The notes under the pieces are model-generated. The model did no database searches. It had not been told where the DNA came from and worked only from the letters and a program-made list of their open reading frames with translations. From an uncultured Chitinophaga sp. (GTDB taxonomy: Bacteria; Bacteroidota; Bacteroidia; Chitinophagales; Chitinophagaceae), in NCBI RefSeq assembly GCF_937874145.1, contig NZ_CALNBI010000433.1, positions 1-64,000 of the forward strand: 64,000 nt of DNA. Reading direction: 5' to 3'. A program made the position numbers and the translations under genes. Position 1 is the first letter of the stretch. Each line of letters starts with the position of its first letter. Below are positions 1 to 7,674 of the stretch, one piece after another.

Positions 1-1486
1 TGCTGATCTTGTGCAGTGAGTTGATGTTCACATACAGCAGATCGTTGTTTTTGTAAATAATGCGGATCGCCTCCTGCATCTTCCCGCCCACTTCAATTTT
101 CTGCAGGCCGCTGTATACGCCCACGCCGTGGTCGATGTGGGTCACGAAGTCGCCGGATTGCAGTTCCTGCAGGGTTTTGAGGGTGATGGCCTTGCTTTTG
201 TTGTAGGCCTGCTTCACTTTATATTTATGGAAGCGCTGGAAGATCTGGTGATCGGTGTAGCACGCGATCTTCAGCCCCGTATCCACGAACCCCGCGCTGA
301 TGGGCACCGGGATGGGATAAAAGAGGAAATCGGCCTTGAGGTCTTCGAAGATGCTCCGGAGCCTTTCGAGCTGGCGCGGGTTTTCCGCGAAGATGAACAA
401 CGCGGTTTTGGCGGCGTTCTGTGCCGAGAGGTCTTTGATCAGCAGGTCGAACTGACGGTTGAATACCGGCTGCTCCACCGTTTTGAAGGCAATCTCTTCC
501 ACCCCTGCCGGCACTTTTTCAAAATTGAAATGCGACCCGAACACGATGCAATGCTTTTGCTGCAACTGCTGCATGATCACATCCGCCTTCTCAAAATCCG
601 CTTCATAGAGCTGGATGGCCTCGTCGTCAGACACGTCTGTGGCGCGGCCGGTCTGCAGCCAGTCGTCGAGCCGCTGCTCCATCTGTCCCATCACGCCCTG
701 CACATACGAAGGATCTTTGAGCCAGACGATGGTGTTGGCGGGAAGGAAATCGGGCAGCGACATTTTATCACCGGAAGACACGCGGGTGTCCATGTTGGCG
801 ATCAGGTTAACCTGCATGAGCTTCCTCTCGGATAGCTGTGTTTCGGGATCAAAGAGGCGGATGGAATCTACCTCGTCGCCAAACAGCTCAAAGCGGTAAG
901 GCTTATCGTTCCCGAAGGAATATATGTCCAGGATACCGCCGCGGACGGCGTATTGCCCGGGTTCGTAAACAAAGTCGGTATGTTCGAAGCCCCATTCCAC
1001 CAATTTAGCCAGCAGATCGTCGACTTTGAGGTTTTCCCCCACTTTGACGGAGATCATGTTGGTGTTGTACGTGGTGTTGCCGGCCACTTTTTCGAAGAGC
1101 GCTTCGGGGTAGGTGACGAGCACTTTTTTGTGGGGCTGGGGCCCGGTGAGCTTCATGAGCGCCTCGGTGCGCAGCATGCTGTGGCTGCTGTTGAGGTCGG
1201 AGAAAACGCCGGTTTTCTTGAACGAGTCGGGGAAGTAGAATATGTCCAGCGCCTGGGAGAGATGTTCCAGGTCGTTATGGAAATAGGCGGCTTCTTCTTT
1301 GTCGTTGAGGATGAAAACGTGGTTGGCGTCGGAGCCATTGCGGAGGGCGGTAGCCACGAAGGCGGCGGCGCTGCCGGTGAGGCCCGTCAGGTGGAAATAC
1401 CGGGGTGCAGGCATACGAGTCCCGTCCGCCAGTGATTTCAGGCGGGAATCCCGTTCAAACAGCTGTAATACTCCCTGCAAATTCAT
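1..1486 (-). CDS. mfd: Transcription-repair coupling factor Mfd, N-terminal part (cut by window edge)
   Basis: I read this frame by hand: about 495 codons run from an ATG at 1486 to the left edge with no stop, so only the N-terminal part is present. Mfd is a cytoplasmic ATPase that removes RNA polymerase stalled at DNA lesions and recruits UvrA. The start reads MNLQGVLQLFERDSR. The UvrB-homology region follows, including YPEALFEKV and YAVRGGILDIYSFG. The visible C-terminal end has GDFVTHIDHGVGVYSGLQKI, which is the RNA-polymerase-interacting (CarD-like) domain signature. The helicase domain lies outside the window. A TATCTTTG promoter box ends 8 nt before the ATG, which supports this start and suggests an almost leaderless mRNA. 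Confidence 0.93.
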   Translation of the reverse strand, partial: MNLQGVLQLFERDSRLKSLADGTRMPAPRYFHLTGLTGSAAAFVATALRNGSDANHVFILNDKEEAAYFHNDLEHLSQALDIFYFPDSFKKTGVFSDLNSSHSMLRTEALMKLTGPQPHKKVLVTYPEALFEKVAGNTTYNTNMISVKVGENLKVDDLLAKLVEWGFEHTDFVYEPGQYAVRGGILDIYSFGNDKPYRFELFGDEVDSIRLFDPETQLSERKLMQVNLIANMDTRVSSGDKMSLPDFLPANTIVWLKDPSYVQGVMGQMEQRLDDWLQTGRATDVSDDEAIQLYEADFEKADVIMQQLQQKHCIVFGSHFNFEKVPAGVEEIAFKTVEQPVFNRQFDLLIKDLSAQNAAKTALFIFAENPRQLERLRSIFEDLKADFLFYPIPVPISAGFVDTGLKIACYTDHQIFQRFHKYKVKQAYNKSKAITLKTLQELQSGDFVTHIDHGVGVYSGLQKIEVGGKMQEAIRIIYKNNDLLYVNINSLHKIS

Positions 1487-1494
1487 GAAGGCTG

Positions 1495-1502
1495 CAAAGA
1501 TA
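1495..1502 (-). promoter_or_regulatory. -7 promoter element of mfd (TATCTTTG)
   Basis: This is an exact match to the Bacteroidota -7 consensus TAnnTTTG, on the minus strand, 8 nt before the mfd ATG. No TTG was found at the usual 17-23 nt upstream spacing. Confidence 0.5.
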
Positions 1503-1609
1503 AGGCATTTTCAACTTTCATGCCGGACAGGATCATCCATCCAGGGAGGTTATGGTAAGTCATGCTGTAAGGTGAAACAGGTATACCTTACAGGTCAGCT
1601 ACCCTTGAT

Positions 1610-1650
1610 ATACGGTTGAGATACCCTTATATAGGGTGGCTCAACCGTAT
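1610..1650. repeat. 41-nt inverted repeat between mfd and the reductase gene
   Basis: The arms ATACGGTTGAG (1610-1620) and CTCAACCGTAT (1640-1650) are perfect complements. Inside them a second perfect pair, ACCCT/AGGGT, encloses TATAT. There is no T-run on either side, so it does not look like a terminator. An operator or protein-binding element is more likely. Confidence 0.7.
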
Positions 1651-1931
1651 CTGAACGATGGCTGAAGGGTATCTCAAAGGTATCTCAACCTATCTGTAAC
1701 ATAGTACCAGCCTGGCATTGAAGCCGCTGACAGGTAAAGCATCCGGTTATTCAATTCCGCACAAAGCCTCTATGGCAAAGGGTTTCCGGTGAATGTGAGG
1801 TTACACCGGGCGGCGGTGCCCCGGCGGATGGAGGGAAACAGGGAGCAGGACGGGCAAAGGGCGCCTCAAACCAGAAAAAAAGCGTAATTTATGGGTATTG
1901 GCTTTACTCATCTTACAAAATTATTCTATAC

Positions 1932-2657
1932 ATGCCCGAACAATGGTACACCGGCGTGGTGACGAAGATTGTGAATGAGACGTATAATACCAGGAGATTT
2001 TGGATCCACATACCCGAGAAGGAAGCATTTCATTTTAAGGCCGGCCAGTTCGTAACGCTGGACCTGCCGATCCACGAGAAGAAGAACAAGCGCTGGCGAA
2101 GTTATTCCATCGCCTCCCACCCCAACGGTTCTTCGGAAATAGAACTGGTGATCGTACTGCTGGACGGGGGCGCAGGCACTACCTACATTTTCAATGAGAT
2201 CAGGGAAGGCAGCGAGCTCATACTCCGCGGGCCTTTGGGGAATTTCGTGCTCCCCGAAGCGATGGACCGCGATCTTTTCCTCATCTGCACCGGCACGGGC
2301 ATCGCGCCTTTCCGGTCGATGGCGAAGTTCCTGCACAAGAACCAGCTGGCCCATCCCAACATCCACCTGATCTACGGATCGCGGTACGAGAAGGATATTT
2401 TGTACAAAGATGAGATGCGCGCCCTCGCCGCCGAGATGCCCGGCTTCCACTACCACCCCACCCTTTCGCGGGAGGATAGCCCCGACTGGACGGGCCACCG
2501 GGGCTACGTACACAACGTCTATGAAGATCTTCTCTCCGACCGCCGCCCCGCGCACTTCTTCCTCTGCGGCTGGAAAGTGATGATCGACGAAGCGAAGCAG
2601 CGCATCCAGGCCATGGGATACGACCGGCATGATATTCACCTCGAACTTTACGGGTAA
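1932..2657 (+). CDS. Ferredoxin-NADP reductase-like FAD-binding oxidoreductase
   Basis: This 241-aa cytoplasmic protein of the FNR family moves electrons between NAD(P)H and a carrier through FAD. RSYSIAS (residues 56-62) is the FAD-binding RxYS motif. GTGIAPFRSM (121-130) is the nucleotide-binding glycine motif. CGWKVMIDEA (about 213-222) is the usual C-terminal CG motif of the NAD(P)-binding lobe. There is no iron-sulfur or flavodoxin domain, so the partner is a separate protein, probably a ferredoxin. The length is typical of the short bacterial FNRs. The gene is divergent from mfd and has no co-oriented neighbour, so the physiological partner cannot be inferred. Confidence 0.85.
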   Translation: MPEQWYTGVVTKIVNETYNTRRFWIHIPEKEAFHFKAGQFVTLDLPIHEKKNKRWRSYSIASHPNGSSEIELVIVLLDGGAGTTYIFNEIREGSELILRGPLGNFVLPEAMDRDLFLICTGTGIAPFRSMAKFLHKNQLAHPNIHLIYGSRYEKDILYKDEMRALAAEMPGFHYHPTLSREDSPDWTGHRGYVHNVYEDLLSDRRPAHFFLCGWKVMIDEAKQRIQAMGYDRHDIHLELYG

Positions 2658-2670
2658 CGATATTTTATAA

Positions 2671-2702
2671 TAAAAAAAGGCGCCTCCTGCCGGAAGCGCC
2701 TT
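2671..2702 (-). terminator. Intrinsic terminator of glyS (possibly bidirectional)
   Basis: The stem AAGGCGC (2677-2683) / GCGCCTT (2696-2702) is followed on the minus strand by a run of seven T. It lies between the convergent reductase and glyS genes. The T-run favours the leftward (glyS) transcript. Confidence 0.8.
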
Positions 2703-2722
2703 CGCTATTTCTTTCGTGACGA

Positions 2723-4162
2723 TTAATCCATCATCGATTTCATCACCATCTCTTTCACGGTAGCAAGCGGGATACGCTCCTGTTCCATAGAGTCGCGGTG
2801 ACGGACGGTTACGGTGCCGTCTTCTTTCGTCTGGTGGTCGATGGTTACGCAGAAGGGCGTGCCGATTGCGTCCTGGCGGCGGTAGCGTTTACCGATGCTG
2901 TCTTTTTCCTCGTAGTAGCAGTAGAAATTCTTTTTGCAATCAGCCATCAGTTCCTGGGCGATCTCGGGCAAGCCGTCTTTCTTGGTCAGCGGGAGGATCG
3001 CCAGTTTGATGGGAGCCAGCTTGGCGGGGAACTTCAGTACCACGCGGGAATCTTGCTTCTCCGGGGTGCTGAGGTCCTGCTCTTCATAAGCTTCGGAAAG
3101 CACCATGAAGCAGCAGCGGTCGAGGCCGATGGAGGTTTCGATCACGTAGGGAACGTAGTTCTGGTTGATCTCGGGATCGAAGTACTGGAGCTTTTTGCCG
3201 GAGAATTTCTGGTGCTGGCTCAGGTCGAAGTCGGTACGGCTGTGGATGCCTTCCACTTCCTTGAAACCAATCGGGAAATTATATTCGATATCCACGGCCG
3301 CGTCGGCATAGTGGGCCAGTTTGGCGTGGTCATGGAACTGGAGGTGCCCGGGTTTCAGGCCGAGGCTCTTGTGCCATTTCATGCGCTCTTCTTTCCAGTA
3401 TGCGTACCATTCCTGCTGGGTGCCGGGGCGGATGAAGAACTGCATCTCCATCTGCTCGAATTCCCGCATGCGGAACACGAACTGGCGTGCCACGATCTCA
3501 TTGCGGAAAGCCTTCCCTACCTGCGCAATACCAAACGGGATCTTCATACGGCCCGTCTTCTGCACATTCAGGAAGTTGACGAAAATACCCTGCGCCGTTT
3601 CCGGACGGAGGTACACTTTATTATCGCCCTCGTTTTCGGCAGCCACGGCGCCGAACTCGGTGGAGAACATGAGGTTGAACTGCCGGATGTCGGTCCAGTT
3701 AACGGTTCCGCTCACGGAGCAGGCAATTTTCTTCTCTTCGATGAAAGCCTTCAGCCCGGCGTAATCGTTTTCTTTCAGGTAGTTTTCCATGGCGGCGATC
3801 ACGGCGTCTTTCTCGGCTTCGGGCAGGGTGTCTGCATAGCCTTCGATGAGGTGATCCACGCGGTAGCGCTTCTTGCTGTCTTTGTTATCGATCATCGGGT
3901 CGCTGAAGTTGTCGACGTGCCCGGATGCTTTCCAAACCGTGGGGTGCATGAAAATGGCCGCGTCGATGCCCACGATGTTTTCGTGCATCTGCGTCATGCT
4001 GCGCCACCAGTAGTCGCGCACATTCTTTTTCAGCTCGGCGCCGTACTGACCGTAGTCATATACCGCGCTCAACCCGTCATAAATCTCACTCGACGGGAAA
4101 ATGAAACCGTATTCTTTACAGTGCGAAATGATCGCCTGGAACTTGTTCTGATCTGTTGCCAT
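2723..4162 (-). CDS. glyS: Glycyl-tRNA synthetase (single-chain, dimeric type)
   Basis: This 479-aa class II synthetase charges tRNA-Gly with glycine in the cytoplasm. It is the alpha2 (eukaryote/archaea-like) form, not the alpha2beta2 GlyQ/GlyS form. Supporting text includes the N-terminal FPSSEIYDGLSAVYDYGQYG, the class II motif region around RNEIVARQFVFRMREFEQME, and the C-terminal anticodon-binding domain. The reading frame is open 17 codons further upstream. I chose the internal ATG at 4162 because it gives the family-typical MATDQNKF start. The promoter box TATCTTTG at 4170-4177 also lies inside the longer version, so the longer protein could not be made from this promoter. Confidence 0.95.
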   Translation of the reverse strand: MATDQNKFQAIISHCKEYGFIFPSSEIYDGLSAVYDYGQYGAELKKNVRDYWWRSMTQMHENIVGIDAAIFMHPTVWKASGHVDNFSDPMIDNKDSKKRYRVDHLIEGYADTLPEAEKDAVIAAMENYLKENDYAGLKAFIEEKKIACSVSGTVNWTDIRQFNLMFSTEFGAVAAENEGDNKVYLRPETAQGIFVNFLNVQKTGRMKIPFGIAQVGKAFRNEIVARQFVFRMREFEQMEMQFFIRPGTQQEWYAYWKEERMKWHKSLGLKPGHLQFHDHAKLAHYADAAVDIEYNFPIGFKEVEGIHSRTDFDLSQHQKFSGKKLQYFDPEINQNYVPYVIETSIGLDRCCFMVLSEAYEEQDLSTPEKQDSRVVLKFPAKLAPIKLAILPLTKKDGLPEIAQELMADCKKNFYCYYEEKDSIGKRYRRQDAIGTPFCVTIDHQTKEDGTVTVRHRDSMEQERIPLATVKEMVMKSMMD

Positions 4163-4169
4163 AGTCGCG

Positions 4170-4196
4170 CAAAGATAAAATCCTATTTTGAAACAA
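4170..4196 (-). promoter_or_regulatory. glyS promoter (TTG-N16-TATCTTTG)
   Basis: The exact -7 box TATCTTTG is at 4170-4177, 7 nt before the glyS ATG. A TTG at 4194-4196 is spaced by 16 nt, one less than the published 17-23 range. Transcription would begin at or within a few nucleotides of the start codon. Confidence 0.6.
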
Positions 4197-4223
4197 CGTA
4201 TTATTATAATCAACCAACCGTAA

Positions 4224-4553
4224 CTAGCCTTTCAGCTTCTCGTTATCCTGGTGCCGTTGGGCGTCGCGGGTCGTTTTCTTCTCAAAGTTCTTCTCCAGCG
4301 CTGCGGTGAGGTCTACCCCGGTCTGGTTGGCGAGGCATAGCAGGACCCAGAGGACGTCCGCCAGCTCGTCGGGCAGGTTTTTGCCGCGGTCGGAGGGTTT
4401 GAACGACTGGTCGCCGTATTGCCGGGAGATGATCCGGGCTACTTCCCCGACTTCTTCGGTGAGGATGGCCATGTTGGTCAGTTCGGAAAAGTAGCGGACG
4501 CCGGTGGTGTTGATCCATTGGTCGACGCGCTGCTGGGCTTCCTGGATGGTCAT
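4224..4553 (-). CDS. MazG-like nucleotide pyrophosphohydrolase
   Basis: This 109-aa all-alpha NTP pyrophosphatase-type protein belongs to a family that hydrolyses (d)NTPs or modified nucleotides to the monophosphate plus pyrophosphate. EEVGE (residues 33-37) and DELAD (62-66) are the two ExxE/DxxD half-sites that bind magnesium in this superfamily. One MazG half-domain is present, as usual for the small dimeric members. Its ATG follows the dtd stop after 1 nt, so the two genes are almost certainly co-transcribed and possibly translationally coupled. The exact nucleotide substrate cannot be read from the sequence. Confidence 0.85.
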   Translation of the reverse strand: MTIQEAQQRVDQWINTTGVRYFSELTNMAILTEEVGEVARIISRQYGDQSFKPSDRGKNLPDELADVLWVLLCLANQTGVDLTAALEKNFEKKTTRDAQRHQDNEKLKG

Positions 4554-4554
4554 T

Positions 4555-5007
4555 TTATTCTCGGTTTTTGGTGTCGATGATGATGGTGACGGGCCCGTCG
4601 TTCAGGAGCGAAATTTGCATATCCGCCCCGAAGGTGCCGGTGCCGATGCTTTTCCCCAGGTCGGCTTCCAGCCTGGCGATGGTGTTTTCGTACAGGGGGA
4701 TGGCGGTGTCGGGCTTGCTGGCCCGGAGGTAGCTGGGGCGGTTGCCTTTTTTGGTGGAGGCGTGAAGGGTGAATTGGGAGATGAGGAGGATATCCCCTCC
4801 CGTTTCGAGGACGCTGCGGTTCATGACGCCGTTTTCGTCGTTGAAAATGCGGAGGTTGACGATTTTAGCGCTCAGCCAGGCAATATCTTCCGGCCCGTCG
4901 GCGTCTTCTATACCCAGCAGCACGAGGAGGCCGCCTTCGATGGCGGACTTCACCTGCCCGCCGATGGCTACATCGGCCCGGGTTACCCTTTGGATCACAG
5001 CTCTCAT
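4555..5007 (-). CDS. dtd: D-aminoacyl-tRNA deacylase
   Basis: This 150-aa cytoplasmic proofreading enzyme removes D-amino acids (and glycine from tRNA-Ala) from mischarged tRNA. The start MRAVIQRV, the SQFTLHA active-site motif (residues 77-83) and the C-terminal NDGPVT motif (136-141) are family hallmarks. The open frame extends further upstream, but the ATG at 5007 gives the canonical start. It forms a two-gene operon with the MazG-like gene and lies just upstream of glyS. That pairing is functionally sensible, because DTD acts on Gly-tRNA as well. A TATCTTTA box at 5041-5048 on this strand is a possible promoter, facing the arfB promoter. Confidence 0.95.
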   Translation of the reverse strand: MRAVIQRVTRADVAIGGQVKSAIEGGLLVLLGIEDADGPEDIAWLSAKIVNLRIFNDENGVMNRSVLETGGDILLISQFTLHASTKKGNRPSYLRASKPDTAIPLYENTIARLEADLGKSIGTGTFGADMQISLLNDGPVTIIIDTKNRE

Positions 5008-5028
5008 AAAATATACAGTGGAAGGATT

Positions 5029-5036
5029 TACATTTG
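5029..5036 (+). promoter_or_regulatory. -7 promoter element of the ArfB-like gene (TACATTTG)
   Basis: This is an exact TAnnTTTG match 23 nt before the ATG at 5060. The 52-nt gap between the divergent dtd and arfB starts must hold both promoters. A minus-strand TATCTTTA at 5041-5048 is the candidate for dtd. Confidence 0.5.
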
Positions 5037-5059
5037 CGGTTAAAGATAAGCAATGTGTT

Positions 5060-5452
5060 ATGCTTGACGTGACTCCGGAAATAAAATTCAAAACGGCCCG
5101 CAGCGGCGGGAAGGGCGGCCAGAACGTGAACAAGGTGGAAACGATGGTGGAAGGCTACTTCGACATTGCGGGCTCCTCCCTGCTCGACGCCGATCAGAAG
5201 GCCCTGCTGCTGCAGAACCTGGGCGGCAAGCTGAATGCCGAAGGGCTTTTGCAGGTGAAGTCGCAAACGGAGCGGTCGCAGCTGGGCAATAAAGGGGAGG
5301 TGATCCGCAAAATGAACGCCCTGCTGGCCCAGGGGCTCTTTGTGCCGAAGAAGCGCAAGAAGGTAAAGCCAACTAAAGCCATGATCGAAAAACGCCTCCA
5401 GTTCAAGAAAAGGCTGAGCGAGAAAAAACAGAACCGTCGAAACGACTATTGA
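5060..5452 (+). CDS. arfB: Alternative ribosome-rescue release factor (ArfB/YaeJ type)
   Basis: This 130-aa protein is a codon-independent peptidyl-tRNA hydrolase that frees ribosomes stalled at mRNA ends. GGKGGQNVNKVET contains the catalytic GGQ (residues 19-21). The C-terminal tail is strongly basic (KKRKKVKP, KKRLSEKKQNRR), as needed to enter the empty mRNA channel. It lacks the codon-recognition domain of RF1/RF2. The frame is open far upstream, but that part is antisense to dtd. The ATG at 5060 fits the family length and the promoter at 5029-5036. Confidence 0.92.
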   Translation: MLDVTPEIKFKTARSGGKGGQNVNKVETMVEGYFDIAGSSLLDADQKALLLQNLGGKLNAEGLLQVKSQTERSQLGNKGEVIRKMNALLAQGLFVPKKRKKVKPTKAMIEKRLQFKKRLSEKKQNRRNDY

Positions 5453-5485
5453 TACGATTGTTTAATTTGGATTAAAACCGACGCT

Positions 5486-6973
5486 TTGGGAAACATCAAG
5501 AAACTGGCCGGCGCAACTATCTGGTACGGCGTACCCACCATTTTTCACCGATTCCTGGGATTCATCCTCCAGCTCTTTCTTACGAGCGTGTTCCCGACCG
5601 AGAAGTTCGGGGAGGTGACCCAGTTGTACGCTTTCATTCCTTTTTGCAACGTTATTTTCACATACGGGCTGGAAACCAGCTATTTCCGGTTCACGCAGTC
5701 GGTGGAGAAAGACCGGCTGTACAATACCCTGAGCGTCTCGATCCTCCTGAGCACGGTGCTGTTTTCGGGGGTGCTGTTCGTTTGCTCGCCGTTGCTGGCG
5801 GGCATGCTGGGGCTCCCTGGCCGGGCGGACCTGGTGATGCTGGCCACGGGCGTCCTGTTCTTTGACACCCTGACCACGATCCCTTTCGCCAAACTGCGCC
5901 AGGAAGGCCGCCCGCGCAAATACGCCGCGGTGAAGATCGCTACCATCGTGGTGCAGATCCTGCTGACCCTGTTCCTGCTCAAATGGGCGCCGAAGTTGCA
6001 TGCCGGCGGGCACCTGGGCTGGTACAACCCGGCGCGCGGGGTGGAATATTTCGTGATCGCCAATATGCTGGCGAGCTTGTGTTCGCTGCTGTTCCTGTCG
6101 AAGGAGTTCAGCGCGTTCCGCTGGAAGTTTGATAAAGGTTTGTGGAAAGAAGTGATCCGGTACAGCTGGCCGCTGATGGTGGTGGGGATCGGCGGGATGG
6201 TGAACGAGATGCTGAGCCGGCTGGTGTTCCCGCAGGTGTACCCCTACCCGGAGGAGGTGGCCAAGAGCGAACTGGGGATCTTCGGAGCCAACTATAAGCT
6301 GGCCGTTCTCGTAACCATATGCATCACGGCGTTCAGGATGGGTGCGGAGCCGTTCTTCTTCAACCAGAGCGGCAGGCAGGATGCCCAGCAGACGTATGCC
6401 CGGGTGATGAAGTTCTTTACGATGTTCATGGGCGCGGTGTTCCTGGCCGTGGCGCTTTTCCTCGATATCTGGATCTGGTTCATCACGCGCGGGCCCGATC
6501 CGAGGTATGCCGAAGGGATGCACATCGTGCCGGTGATCGCCATGGCGTCGGTGTTTTTAGGGATTTACTACAACCTGACCATCTGGTATAAACTCACCAA
6601 CCGCAACCTCATGGGCGCCTGGATCACGCTGGGCGGGGCGGTGGTCACCATCATCCTGAACGTCTGGTGGATCCCGCAGTTCAGTTATACAGGCTCGTCC
6701 TGGGCTACTTTTGTTTGTTACGGGCTGATGATGACCGTATCGTACCTGCTGGGGCAGAAATATTACCCGGTGCCGTACGAGGTGCCGAAGATCGTGGGAT
6801 ACCTGGCGCTGGCCGGGGCGATCTACGGGCTGCAGCATTGCCTGCGGGCCGAGGGGTTCGGATTCTGGCCGCTGCAGTTAGCCGGCGTGGCCGGAATGGG
6901 TATATACCTGGCCGTTATAGCGTGGTCGGAAAGGAAAGACATCGCCCGGTTGCTGTCACGCAAGGCGGGTTGA
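5486..6973 (+). CDS. Polysaccharide/lipid-linked sugar flippase (Wzx/MOP type)
   Basis: This 495-aa integral inner-membrane protein of the MOP exporter superfamily should flip lipid-linked oligosaccharides to the periplasmic face. About 12-14 hydrophobic segments cover most of the length. The start is a TTG reading MGNIKKLAGATIWYG, which matches the usual Bacteroidota N-terminus of these flippases (xxIKKLAGQTxxYG). An ATG start would remove this conserved part. It sits 33 nt after arfB on the same strand. Its last 18 nt overlap the convergent MBL gene. No glycosyltransferase cluster is nearby, so the polymer is unknown. Confidence 0.85.
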   Translation: MGNIKKLAGATIWYGVPTIFHRFLGFILQLFLTSVFPTEKFGEVTQLYAFIPFCNVIFTYGLETSYFRFTQSVEKDRLYNTLSVSILLSTVLFSGVLFVCSPLLAGMLGLPGRADLVMLATGVLFFDTLTTIPFAKLRQEGRPRKYAAVKIATIVVQILLTLFLLKWAPKLHAGGHLGWYNPARGVEYFVIANMLASLCSLLFLSKEFSAFRWKFDKGLWKEVIRYSWPLMVVGIGGMVNEMLSRLVFPQVYPYPEEVAKSELGIFGANYKLAVLVTICITAFRMGAEPFFFNQSGRQDAQQTYARVMKFFTMFMGAVFLAVALFLDIWIWFITRGPDPRYAEGMHIVPVIAMASVFLGIYYNLTIWYKLTNRNLMGAWITLGGAVVTIILNVWWIPQFSYTGSSWATFVCYGLMMTVSYLLGQKYYPVPYEVPKIVGYLALAGAIYGLQHCLRAEGFGFWPLQLAGVAGMGIYLAVIAWSERKDIARLLSRKAG

Positions 6974-7618
6974 AGGGTCTTCCGGCACGAAGGGGTTGTG
7001 CACCTTTTCGAACCCGATCGTAGTCTCAGGACCGTGGCCCGAATACACGACCGTTTCGTTAGGCAGCTTGTACAACTTTTCCCGGATGCTGCTGGCCAGT
7101 GTTTCAAAATTACCTCCGGGGAAGTCGGAACGGCCCACGCTCTGTTTAAATAACACATCTCCGGCGATCACAAATTGCTGTTGGGCGCAATAGAACGATA
7201 TGCTTCCGGGAGAATGGCCGGGGGTAAGGATCACTTCCAGCTCATCATCCCCCAGCACCACCTTATCGCCTTCCTCCAGGTAACCGGCAGGGGCGGGACT
7301 GGGCTCGAAGGGGATGTTGTACATCTGGCCGGACTGCGGGGAGCGGTCGAGCACCACCTGGTCGAGCCGGTGGATTTCCGGACCTTTACCAAACATTTTC
7401 TGCACCAGCCTGTTGCTGAAGATGTGGTCCAGATGGCAGTGGGTATTGAGGAGCCGTTCGACGGTCAACCCGTTGTCGGCCATGAATTTGAGAAACCCGT
7501 TCCGCTCTTCTTCATAATAAAATCCCGGGTCTATAATGATACACTGCTTTTTTTCGTTAATTAGTACGTATGTGTTCTCCTGAAAAGGATTGACCGTAAA
7601 GCACCTGATTTCGAACAT
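6956..7618 (-). CDS. MBL-fold metallohydrolase (glyoxalase II-like)
   Basis: This 220-aa zinc/iron hydrolase has the THCHLDH metal motif at residues 59-65, GHSPGS with the next metal-binding His, GDVLF with the bridging Asp, and the late GHGPETT motif. That order matches hydroxyacylglutathione-hydrolase-like proteins of the metallo-beta-lactamase superfamily. There is no signal peptide, so it is cytoplasmic. The substrate cannot be named: the family includes glyoxalase II, persulfide dioxygenase and unassigned thioesterases. Its 3' end overlaps the flippase gene by 18 nt, with the two transcripts converging. Confidence 0.85.
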   Translation of the reverse strand: MFEIRCFTVNPFQENTYVLINEKKQCIIIDPGFYYEEERNGFLKFMADNGLTVERLLNTHCHLDHIFSNRLVQKMFGKGPEIHRLDQVVLDRSPQSGQMYNIPFEPSPAPAGYLEEGDKVVLGDDELEVILTPGHSPGSISFYCAQQQFVIAGDVLFKQSVGRSDFPGGNFETLASSIREKLYKLPNETVVYSGHGPETTIGFEKVHNPFVPEDPSTRLA

Positions 7619-7674
7619 TGTTGACGTTTTTTACTAATTTTAATTCGCAACACAATATTATCAATACTTTCCGT

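Larger units (their letters stand above)
1487..1931. other. Divergent intergenic region with palindrome and repeated GGTATCTCAA words
   Basis: This 445-nt gap separates the divergent mfd and reductase genes and contains no convincing ORF. Its centre (about 1600-1690) is rich in symmetry. A 41-nt palindrome lies at 1610-1650, with an inner CCCTTATATAGGG core at 1624-1636. The word GGTATCTCAA occurs directly at 1668-1677 and 1679-1688 and inverted at 1616-1625. The rest shows nothing recognisable. Confidence 0.6.

Noticed and set aside
2798..4309. 503-codon open frame antisense to glyS
   Set aside because: It is the complement of a clear synthetase gene; long antisense frames are common in G+C-rich DNA with biased third positions, and the translation shows no domain.
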